57,377 nt of DNA from JAVBLG01 sp031553655 (GTDB lineage: Bacteria > Desulfobacterota > Desulfovibrionia > Desulfovibrionales > Desulfovibrionaceae): positions 1 to 57,377 of the forward strand of contig JAVBLG010000034.1 of NCBI GenBank assembly GCA_031553655.1. Direction: 5' to 3'. The notes beneath the pieces were generated by a model. The model was given only the letters and a program-made list of their open reading frames with translations. It was not told the DNA's origin and ran no database searches. Positions 8,475 through 16,002 of this stretch are shown in pieces; the first letter of the stretch is position 1, and every line of letters begins with the position of its first letter. A program made the translations under genes and the position numbers.

Positions 8475-8823
8475 CCTACCCGCCGCCTCACTGAAAATAG
8501 TTGTCGTTTAATATAATGTTCCAGTTAAATCACAAGCATCCAAACAGCTGTTTTCAGTATTACATATAACAGCCGTCTAATGCCAAATAGCACAAACTAT
8601 ATTGAAGGGCAATAAAATAATTACGCAGTATCTCTTTGTACGTATTGCGGCACCTCATCCGCGAGGCCACAAATTTTAGATCTTCCAAATTTTTCCAAAA
8701 AATTTATTCGTATAACATTCTGTATTTAGTTAATTAAATTCTTAATGTTTTCAGTAATACTGAAAACATTCGTTTAGAACATCTTTTTCATAGTTCACAA
8801 TGAGTTATTCTTGAGGAGGATTT
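8475..8823. other. Leader region of the RTX gene and the glycan locus
   Basis: 349 AT-rich bases between integrase and the RTX gene, without a coding pattern. It contains a perfect 12-bp inverted repeat at 8744-8770 and a related 14-base motif GTTTTCAGTATTAC at 8550-8563, matched by GTTTTCAGTAATAC at 8747-8760 (one mismatch). GAGGAGGA ends the region as the ribosome site of the RTX gene. The promoter driving the long downstream array is probably here, but no unambiguous -35/-10 pair was found. Confidence 0.5.
8744..8770. promoter_or_regulatory. Perfect inverted repeat upstream of the RTX gene
   Basis: Arms AATGTTTTCAGT and ACTGAAAACATT around a three-base centre AAT, ending 54 bases before the RTX start codon. 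It could be an operator for a dimeric regulator or, if transcribed, a stabilising 5' hairpin. No T-run follows, so it is not a terminator. Confidence 0.5.
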
Positions 8824-9990
8824 ATGGCCTTACAATATGATACCCCACAGTCTGTGCCTGTAGACGATATTACATCAGGTATGAGTAATTTGAGTGAAGA
8901 TACCAGAGCGGCTATCAACCAGCTGCTTCCAGCCGGCACAAACGCCACAGTAGAAAACTATCATGGCGGCCCGGTTACGCCGGGAACGCAAATAGCCCTT
9001 GTGCCCTCAGGTGAGAAACTGAAATCGGATCCCGGCACTCCGATCGTGATAATGAGCGACGGAGCGACAGCGAAGGTCACCTTTGGCGCCGATTCGGAAG
9101 TACAAACCTTGATTCTCGGCAGCGGCAACAACACCGTCAAGTTTAAGAGCAATAATGACATCACCGTTGAAACCCTCGGCGGTAACGACTCCATTGTCAC
9201 CGGCGGCGGTAACGACCACCTCACAATCAACGGCGGCCACGCCACCGTCAATACCGGCGAAGGCAACGATGTCGTGGCTCTGGTTGGTAATGGCGAGTAT
9301 CACGTTGCCGGTGGTTCGGGCGACATGGTTGTCAACCTTGACGAAACCGCTGAAGGCACGGCCACTGTCGACGCCGGCGACGGTTTTGACCGGATCAATC
9401 TCTTAAAGGATAACCCCGGTAATCATGAGTTTGGATTCAACGCCAAAACCGGCGAATTCACCATGCACAGCCCCTTGCAAGCTAATATGTTCGGCGTGGA
9501 TGTGGTAAGTTTCGATGTGGACGGTAACGGCCAGATCAGACTCGAAGAAGGTGACCACATCACCGTCCTTGCCACAAACGCCCAAGACAGCCTGGTGGCT
9601 AAGCTGTACAAAATCGCTCTGGGCCGCGAAGCCATAGACGGAGATGACGGATGGGGCGATTCGACCCTTGGCGGCATCAACTGGTGGATGAACGAGTTCG
9701 AGAAGGGCGAAACCGATGGCACCATGGAGCATCTGGTAAACTCATTCCTGAACTGCGACGAATTCCACGACAAGTATGACGCCATGAACAATGCGGAGTA
9801 TGTGGACGCGCTTCTGGCCAATCTCTACCCGGATGGCAGGGATGTATCCGAAATAGCCGCAAATTACCTGAAGCATCTCAACTCCGGAGCTATGGATCGA
9901 GTCGAGGTAGCCTGGGATCTGGCGGAAAGCACCGATGCCGTTGAGCTTTTGGGCAACGATGGCGCAAAATACGTTATTGACGGCTTCTAA
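8824..9990 (+). CDS. RTX-type surface protein with DUF4214 domain, likely type I secretion substrate
   Basis: A 388-residue acidic protein without an N-terminal signal peptide. Residues ~95-195 hold glycine/aspartate repeats of the RTX calcium-binding kind (LGGNDSIVTGGGNDHLTI, TGEGNDVVAL, GDGFDRINLL). A DVDGNGQIRLEEGD stretch (~231-244) resembles a calcium loop. Residues ~250-375 match DUF4214 (LVAKLYKIALGRE, a second LLANLYPDGRD block), a module common in secreted RTX and S-layer-like proteins. The short hydrophobic C-terminus (KYVIDGF) suits a type I secretion signal. A strong ribosome site (GAGGAGGA) and first position in the array suggest high expression. The matching PrtD/HlyD/TolC exporter lies 27 kb downstream in the same direction. 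Whether it is glycosylated by the intervening enzymes is inference. Confidence 0.8.
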   Translation: MALQYDTPQSVPVDDITSGMSNLSEDTRAAINQLLPAGTNATVENYHGGPVTPGTQIALVPSGEKLKSDPGTPIVIMSDGATAKVTFGADSEVQTLILGSGNNTVKFKSNNDITVETLGGNDSIVTGGGNDHLTINGGHATVNTGEGNDVVALVGNGEYHVAGGSGDMVVNLDETAEGTATVDAGDGFDRINLLKDNPGNHEFGFNAKTGEFTMHSPLQANMFGVDVVSFDVDGNGQIRLEEGDHITVLATNAQDSLVAKLYKIALGREAIDGDDGWGDSTLGGINWWMNEFEKGETDGTMEHLVNSFLNCDEFHDKYDAMNNAEYVDALLANLYPDGRDVSEIAANYLKHLNSGAMDRVEVAWDLAESTDAVELLGNDGAKYVIDGF

Positions 9991-10004
9991 GCCATATTGA
10001 TTAT

Positions 10005-10040
10005 CAGTCGGCGGCCTTCACGCATGGGGGCCGCCGACTG
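10005..10040 (+). terminator. Strong hairpin between the RTX gene and the first glycosyltransferase
   Basis: A perfect 12-bp stem, CAGTCGGCGGCC / GGCCGCCGACTG, with a 12-base loop, lies 15 bases after the RTX stop and ends just before the GGAG ribosome site of the next gene. Only TTTTC follows a few bases later, so it is at best a partial terminator. It may also protect the RTX mRNA 3' end so that the structural protein is made in excess over the enzymes. Confidence 0.6.
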
Positions 10041-10050
10041 TGGAGTTTTC

Positions 10051-12267
10051 ATGTCTTTAGGTTCTCGCCGCATCCAATTTTCGCAGCGCCCTGGCCCTGA
10101 TGAGTTGGCCCAGGGCGCTCTTGCCGCGTTGCGGGAAGGAAGAAGCATGGAAGCTGTGGAGTATTCCCTTGTTTTTGCAGCGGAATACAGCGGCTTTTAT
10201 CCGGAAGCGCACGTTCTGTGCGCCATGGCTCTTGCGCGCGCCGGATGCGCCGAAGCGTCGCTAGCGCAGTGGGACAAAGCGGTACAGAGCCGCCCGCAGC
10301 GCGTGGAATGGCTGACGCAGGCCTTGCGGGCCGCGTGGGATATGGAAAAAACATCAGAACTGGCCGCTGTTTTCTCCCGGCAGTGGCTGACACTGCTGGA
10401 ACGTGTTTTTATTGCCGCGCCGCCGCCGGATCTGCTGGCGCAACTTGCCGCGCGCGGCTGGTGCGGAACGGGCGCGGCGGGCATGCACCTGGGGCGCCTG
10501 CGCGCCTGGCTCTGGCTGCCCGAGCGGGAAACATTCCGCATACAAATTTCATCCGGCGGCCCACAATTTTCTCTGGGAACCGTGCGCAAAATGACGCTCG
10601 CTTCCCATGCCATTTATACACTTGATACGGCGATTCCCGCCGCGAATACTCTTTTCTTTATCAGCATTACGGATGCTTCGGGCCGCCATGCGCATGGCAG
10701 CCCCCTGCCCTGCTGCACGCCAAATTCTGCCTTGCCTTCCACAAAAATTAAGGCTTCCGGCAAACGTCAACGCTCAGGTGTCACGATTATTGTGCCGGTT
10801 TACGACGACATAAAGGCCACGCTTTCCTGCCTGGCGTCCGTAATAGTCAGCCGTAAGCGCAGTCAAACGCCATCTGCCGTACTGGTTATGTGGGATCATG
10901 GTCCTGACCCGAAGCTGCTCGCCGCGCTACGCCGCCTTGCCGCGCGAAAAAAAATAACCCTCTGTGAAACCCCGGCCAACATGGGTTTTCTAGGCTGTGT
11001 AAACCACGCCTTGTCGCTCGTTCCGCAGGGTGACGTTATTTTGCTCAATGCGGATACTCTTGTGCATGGAGACTGGATTGACCGCATGGCGCTCGCCGCT
11101 CTCACGCCGGATGCGGGCACCGTTACCGCTCTGGGGTCGGAAGCGGAACTTGTATCTTTTCCCTCACCAGCTGAACGCGGCGATATACGCCGCTTGAGGG
11201 ATGTACGCATTCTTGATGATGCCTGTCGCGCTCTATCCGCCGGAGATTCCCTCAAAGAACTGCCGGTGGGCGTGGGGTTCTGCATGGCCGTGACGCGTCG
11301 AGCCCTGGATAAAATCGGCGGTTTCGACGGCTTGCGCCTGTTCAACGGCTATGGCGAAGAAGTTGATTTCTGCCTGCGTGCCAAAAAAGCCGGGTTAAAA
11401 AACTATGCCGCTATGAACGTATTTGTAGCGCATCTGGGCGGACGTTCCTTCGGTTATGCCAAAAAGGCTCTGGCCGCGCAAAACAACGCCGCCCTGCTCG
11501 CTACCTATCCTTATTATAAAGCCACCTATGAAGCTTTTATGACGGGGGACTCCCTGCGTTCCGTCAGGGAAAAAATTTCCATACGCGCCTGTCCCGCTCT
11601 GCCGCCGGATACTGTTTTGCATGTGCATGCCTGGTCAGATATGCACCTACCCGTCATTGACGCGGCCCAGGAAGACGCCAAAGCCGGAAAAACGGCATGG
11701 GCGGCGCTTTTCATGTTGCCTTGCGGAGGGGCTACCCGCGCCATGCTCCGTATCCGCCACACCATTCCACTGGCGGACATGTACTTTCGCTTACCCGAGG
11801 ACGCGGAAACCTTGCGCTCCCTTGCGCGGCAATGCCGTTTTGCGGCTGTCAGACAACACAGTCGTTCCATTGATATCCATGCGACAGCGGCAATACTCGA
11901 TCTTCCGGTAGAAGAAGCGCCCCTATCTATTATTGCGCCATTGCCAACTTTCTCTCCCACAGGCGGAACATGCCTTGTGGAACCACCTCGCAACGTAACG
12001 GCCTGGAAGCGTTTGTGTCGCTTTGCCGCCGAGCATGACCATACTGTCTTCTGGGTGCATTGCCTTAAAAAATTATGGGGGGACGCGCCGCGTCCCGCAA
12101 ATATGCGCGCGCTTCCCGAACTGGAAAATTTAAACCCGCTGGCCCCTGCCGCACTGTTGCTTATGGATGGAGTCGACCTCGAAACAAAGAACGGATGGCA
12201 ACGCTGGCTGTCGCGTCACGGCGTAACCGGAATCCCCCTGTTCACGCTCCCTGAGGAGGCCGCATGA
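10051..12267 (+). CDS. Family 2 glycosyltransferase with N-terminal helical repeats
   Basis: 738 residues. The first ~110 residues look TPR-like (ALAALREGRSMEAVEYSLVFAA, ALARAGCAEASLAQWDKAV). A GT2 (GT-A fold) domain occupies ~245-480, with VTIIVPVYDD at its start, a NADT version of the DxD metal site (LLNADTLVHG) and the late GYGEEVDFCLRAK block. The last ~220 residues are not recognised. It transfers a sugar from a nucleotide donor in the cytoplasm; donor and acceptor are unknown. The start at 10051 after GGAG is preferred over the in-frame upstream 9997, which lies within the hairpin. It overlaps the next gene by four bases, so translation is probably coupled. Confidence 0.85.
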   Translation: MSLGSRRIQFSQRPGPDELAQGALAALREGRSMEAVEYSLVFAAEYSGFYPEAHVLCAMALARAGCAEASLAQWDKAVQSRPQRVEWLTQALRAAWDMEKTSELAAVFSRQWLTLLERVFIAAPPPDLLAQLAARGWCGTGAAGMHLGRLRAWLWLPERETFRIQISSGGPQFSLGTVRKMTLASHAIYTLDTAIPAANTLFFISITDASGRHAHGSPLPCCTPNSALPSTKIKASGKRQRSGVTIIVPVYDDIKATLSCLASVIVSRKRSQTPSAVLVMWDHGPDPKLLAALRRLAARKKITLCETPANMGFLGCVNHALSLVPQGDVILLNADTLVHGDWIDRMALAALTPDAGTVTALGSEAELVSFPSPAERGDIRRLRDVRILDDACRALSAGDSLKELPVGVGFCMAVTRRALDKIGGFDGLRLFNGYGEEVDFCLRAKKAGLKNYAAMNVFVAHLGGRSFGYAKKALAAQNNAALLATYPYYKATYEAFMTGDSLRSVREKISIRACPALPPDTVLHVHAWSDMHLPVIDAAQEDAKAGKTAWAALFMLPCGGATRAMLRIRHTIPLADMYFRLPEDAETLRSLARQCRFAAVRQHSRSIDIHATAAILDLPVEEAPLSIIAPLPTFSPTGGTCLVEPPRNVTAWKRLCRFAAEHDHTVFWVHCLKKLWGDAPRPANMRALPELENLNPLAPAALLLMDGVDLETKNGWQRWLSRHGVTGIPLFTLPEEAA

Positions 12268-14432
12268 ACACAGGCTTGTTCAGCGGAGAATTTGAGCTTG
12301 CGGGGCAAGGTGTTCACGGTTGGGCGCGCGGGGCGGACGGTTCTGCCCCCTTGTGGCTGGAACTTCTCGTGGATGAATGCGTTATGGGCATAGTCCGGGC
12401 CGATCTTCCGGAGCCGGAGGCCTGCGGTTTCTGGCTTGCCCTTCCGCCCGTGGTACTGGAAGAAGGCGGAACCCTGCGTATTCGCGCCGCCAACACGGAA
12501 GAATACATCGGAAAGCCGCTGCATCTCAAGGAAGGCAAATCCACTACGGCATTACGTGGTGAGCTTCATCACGATATGGGGCTTACGCTTTCCGGCTGGG
12601 TACTGGACACATTGGAACCGGAAAAGAAAGTCCACGTAACAGCGCGGCTTGACGGTGACGACATCGCCGAAACCGTTGCCTGCGACCGTCGGTACAGGCC
12701 GGAACAGGGAGACGGGCACGGTTTTACCCTGTACCTTCCGGCAAAACTGGCGGATGGAGAGGAACATCTGGTCACTGTGCAAGATGATAAAGAACGCCCC
12801 TTGCCCGGCAGCCCTGTGCTTGTCCGCATTCTGCCGCAAGGCGTGGCGGACTGGCTTGACCGGCAAAACCGTCTTGATGCGCCGCAAAAAAATATGCTTT
12901 CCGGCCTGATCCGGCGCATGGACCTTCGTGTCCCGCATGCACAGAGCGCGGCGGACTATGCCGCATGGAAAGATGTATTCCCCGTGCCGAAGATTTCGCT
13001 TAAACAAAAAATTTCCATAAACGTCCTTGTGCCGGGCGACAACGCGAACGTGAGCAAGTGTTTACGCATGCAGTCCGGCTCTGACTTCCGTTTCGTTTCC
13101 GAAGGAGCGGAATGCGCGTTACTGCTGCAAGCGGGCGAGCGCCTTCACCCTTATGCGGTGGCGCATCTGGCGGCTGTTATGCGGGAAACAGGCGCGGGGC
13201 TGGTTTACGCCGACGGCGAAGGCCTAGATACTAACGGGCAAGCTGTCCCCTTTTTCAAACCATGCTGGGATCGTGACGCCTTTATGGGGCGGGACTACCT
13301 TGGCCCCATGCTGGTATCACGTACCGTCATGGATGCGCTGCCTCCATTGACGAAAGAACAGTATGCGGCGCTGCGGGTTCGGCTTGCTCTGGCGGCTGAA
13401 GAACTGGGCGGCGTCCGCCATGTGCCGCTCGTTCTGAGCGAGGAATTGCCCGTAACCGACGGAGATACTCGCCGTGCCGCAATACAGGCCTGGCTGGACG
13501 TTCGGCACCCGGGCGCGCGGATAGAGGCGCTTGCCGACAGCTCTTTGTCACGGGCACGCTATCCTCTGGCCGCAACCCCGCGCGTTTCCATCATCATACC
13601 CACACGCGACCATGCCGACCTGCTGCGCCGTTGCCTGTACTCCCTGTTGCCCACCGCCTATGGCAACATGGAAATCATTGTTGTGGACAACGATACATCG
13701 GAGCCGGGCGCGCTGACTCTGCTTGAAGAAATTTCCGTTCTGTCATGCGTGCGCGTTATGCGCTGGCCCGGCGTTTTCAACTATGCCGCCATCAACAATT
13801 TCGCCGTACGTGAAGCTTCTGGGGAGTTGATCTGTTTTCTCAACAACGACACGGAGATCCTTTCCCCGGACTGGTTGACGGAAATGGTTTCCCTGCTGCT
13901 AGCCGCCGGGGAACAGGGCGGTTGCGTGGGCGCAAAGTTGCTCTGGCCCAACGGTCTTGTGCAACACGGCGGCGTAATTGTGGGCACACACCAGTTGGCG
14001 GGCCATGTTGGCAACCAATGGCTTGCCGACGAGCCGGGCCATATTAACCGCAACCTCATTGTTCAACAATACAGCGCCGTAACGGCAGCCTGTCTGCTGA
14101 CGCCCAAGAGCCTGTTCATGGAACTGGACGGTTTTGACGCCAGACGCTTCCCCGTGACTTTCAATGACGTGGATTATTGCCTGCGTGTGCGCGCGGCGGG
14201 AAAAAAAGTGCTTTGGACGCCTTTCGCCCAGATGCTCCATCACGAATCCGCCAGCCGGGGCAAAGATGTTTCCACCATGAACAAGGCCCGTGCCGCGCGC
14301 GAAATGAATTTTTTCCGCTCCCGCTGGGGCCTCTATAATGATCAGTTTTACAACCCGAACCTGCCTCTGAGCACTGTTCTTGAACCTTTTGACGGTCTGG
14401 CCCTGCCGCCGCGCGCCAGATGTTTCCGGTAA
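12264..14432 (+). CDS. Family 2 glycosyltransferase of rhamnan-synthesis type
   Basis: 722 residues. Residues ~1-190 are beta-rich with two similar halves (GQGVHGWARGADG and GLTLSGWVLDTLEP), perhaps a carbohydrate-binding sandwich. Residues ~240-420 look like a degraded first GT-like region (LVYADGEGLDTNG). A full GT2 domain follows (~440-700): VSIIIPTRDHADLLRRCL, IIVVDNDTSEP, FLNNDTEILSPDWL, FNDVDYCLRVRAAGKK. This layout is typical of enzymes making repetitive surface polysaccharide such as rhamnan O-chains. It starts inside the previous stop (ATGA overlap), showing a shared operon. Confidence 0.85.
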   Translation: MNTGLFSGEFELAGQGVHGWARGADGSAPLWLELLVDECVMGIVRADLPEPEACGFWLALPPVVLEEGGTLRIRAANTEEYIGKPLHLKEGKSTTALRGELHHDMGLTLSGWVLDTLEPEKKVHVTARLDGDDIAETVACDRRYRPEQGDGHGFTLYLPAKLADGEEHLVTVQDDKERPLPGSPVLVRILPQGVADWLDRQNRLDAPQKNMLSGLIRRMDLRVPHAQSAADYAAWKDVFPVPKISLKQKISINVLVPGDNANVSKCLRMQSGSDFRFVSEGAECALLLQAGERLHPYAVAHLAAVMRETGAGLVYADGEGLDTNGQAVPFFKPCWDRDAFMGRDYLGPMLVSRTVMDALPPLTKEQYAALRVRLALAAEELGGVRHVPLVLSEELPVTDGDTRRAAIQAWLDVRHPGARIEALADSSLSRARYPLAATPRVSIIIPTRDHADLLRRCLYSLLPTAYGNMEIIVVDNDTSEPGALTLLEEISVLSCVRVMRWPGVFNYAAINNFAVREASGELICFLNNDTEILSPDWLTEMVSLLLAAGEQGGCVGAKLLWPNGLVQHGGVIVGTHQLAGHVGNQWLADEPGHINRNLIVQQYSAVTAACLLTPKSLFMELDGFDARRFPVTFNDVDYCLRVRAAGKKVLWTPFAQMLHHESASRGKDVSTMNKARAAREMNFFRSRWGLYNDQFYNPNLPLSTVLEPFDGLALPPRARCFR

Positions 14433-14446
14433 GGAGTTTTCCGTTT

Positions 14447-15958
14447 ATGAATCCGCGTACCATTCTCTTTATTCATCAGGCATTTCCCGGTCAGTTCGGA
14501 GCTCTCGCCCAATCTCTTGCCGCTGATGGGCATAATGTGTTCGCCCTGGCCATGAATCCAAAAGGTTCCATGCCCGGAGTCAACCTGGTCAGATACAGCA
14601 CCGCTCGTAATCAGGAAAGCGATAACTGGCCCTTTCTGTTGCGGGAATTCGACAGCAAGCTCATCCGCGCCGAAAGCGCCTACAGGGCCATGCAAGCTAT
14701 GAAGGCCAGGGGGCTTAATCCCAACGTTATCTGCGCTCATCCCGGTTGGGGCGAAGCGCTGTTCGCAAAAAATGTATGGCCGGAAGCGCGCTATGTGGTT
14801 TATGCGGAATGGTTCTACAATCTTCGCGGCCAGGAAGTTAATTTCGACGCGGAATTTCCGCCGTTGACCGAGGAAGAGGAATTGCGCCTGACCTTGAAGA
14901 ATACCTCTTTCCTTCATGCGCTCAGTGAATGCGATACCGCCATAGCGCCGACAGAGTGGCAGAAAAGCCGTTTTCCCGCCTGGGCTCAGGAAAAAATTCA
15001 AGTAATTCATGAAGGGCTGCATCTGGAAGAGCTTGCCGCCGTGAGGCCCAGAAACCTGGGCATTCCCGCACAAGGTCTGAAGCTTCGCAAGGGCATGCCC
15101 ATTGTGACCTATTGCGCCCGCCACCTGGAACCGGTGCGCGGATTCCACTATTTCATGCGCGCCCTGCCCGCCATTCTTGCCGGCAACCGCGATGCCCACA
15201 TTATTGTCATGGGGCAGGATGCGGGCGTGAACGGCAGAGGCTACGGCAAGGAAAATCCCCAGGGCACGAGCTGGCGCAAAACTATGGAAAACGAACTGGG
15301 CGATATGGTTGACTGGAGCCGCGTCCACTTCCTCGGCATGCTGGACCGCAAGCTCTATCTCGCCATGCTGAAACTCAGCGCCTGCCATATCTATCTGACC
15401 ACGCCATTTATCCTTTCCTGGTCATTTCTGGAAGCCGCGGCTCTGGGCCTGCCCATAGTGGCCTCGGATACGCCGCCCGTGCGGGAGTTCAATCGTTTGA
15501 AAGGCATTGAATTCGTGGGCTTCAACGATGTGGACGCCATTGCGCGCCTGGCATTGCAACGTCTCGACAACATGAGCGACAGCTTCTTCGACCACAATGT
15601 CGACGAGCTGAAAAAACTGGAGCAGAAAGGAACTATTCCAGCCATAAAGGACATTCTGTTGTCCGGCAGCCGCGCACGCGACGTGGGGGGCGCTCTGGAA
15701 AATGTGGTGATTCTTGATGACGGCGATGATGAGGACGGAAACGTGGAAGAGAACGTGCTCGCTCCTGTGGCGGTTACGGTTCCCGCTCCGATTGAGGCTA
15801 AGGAGATGTGGCTTGACGAGTGTGAGGGGGGGAACAAAAGAGAAAATGAGCCCGATCCGACTCCAGTTACAACTCCAGCTCAGGCGAAGGCCAAAAGCTC
15901 GAAGTCAGATAAAACGAAAACCAGTGGCGGAAAGGACAAGCGAGGACGGGCACATTAA
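14447..15958 (+). CDS. Family 4 glycosyltransferase with lysine-rich tail
   Basis: 503 residues with a GT-B fold. The N-domain begins TILFIHQAFPGQFGALAQSLA. The C-domain includes the donor-binding stretch ILSWSFLEAAALGLPIVASDTPPVREF. YCARHLEPVRGFHYFMRALP marks the usual inter-domain region. The last ~75 residues are low complexity: acidic, then Lys/Ser-rich (KAKSSKSDKTKTSGGKDKRG), probably disordered. ATG 14447 after AAGGAG is chosen; an in-frame ATG at 14420 overlaps the preceding gene but has no ribosome site. Retaining GT4 enzymes use nucleotide sugars; the substrate is unknown. Confidence 0.85.
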   Translation: MNPRTILFIHQAFPGQFGALAQSLAADGHNVFALAMNPKGSMPGVNLVRYSTARNQESDNWPFLLREFDSKLIRAESAYRAMQAMKARGLNPNVICAHPGWGEALFAKNVWPEARYVVYAEWFYNLRGQEVNFDAEFPPLTEEEELRLTLKNTSFLHALSECDTAIAPTEWQKSRFPAWAQEKIQVIHEGLHLEELAAVRPRNLGIPAQGLKLRKGMPIVTYCARHLEPVRGFHYFMRALPAILAGNRDAHIIVMGQDAGVNGRGYGKENPQGTSWRKTMENELGDMVDWSRVHFLGMLDRKLYLAMLKLSACHIYLTTPFILSWSFLEAAALGLPIVASDTPPVREFNRLKGIEFVGFNDVDAIARLALQRLDNMSDSFFDHNVDELKKLEQKGTIPAIKDILLSGSRARDVGGALENVVILDDGDDEDGNVEENVLAPVAVTVPAPIEAKEMWLDECEGGNKRENEPDPTPVTTPAQAKAKSSKSDKTKTSGGKDKRGRAH

Positions 15959-16002
15959 CAGATAAGCGCGTTCCCAATATTAAATAATTTCAGGATAAAG
16001 CC

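Noticed and set aside
9997..10050. Upstream start of the first glycosyltransferase
   Set aside because: It would be translated from within the hairpin and lacks a ribosome site; ATG 10051 has GGAG in place.
14348..15388. 346-residue ORF on the minus strand opposite the GT4 gene
   Set aside because: Antisense shadow of a well-supported GT4, without a ribosome site or family motif.
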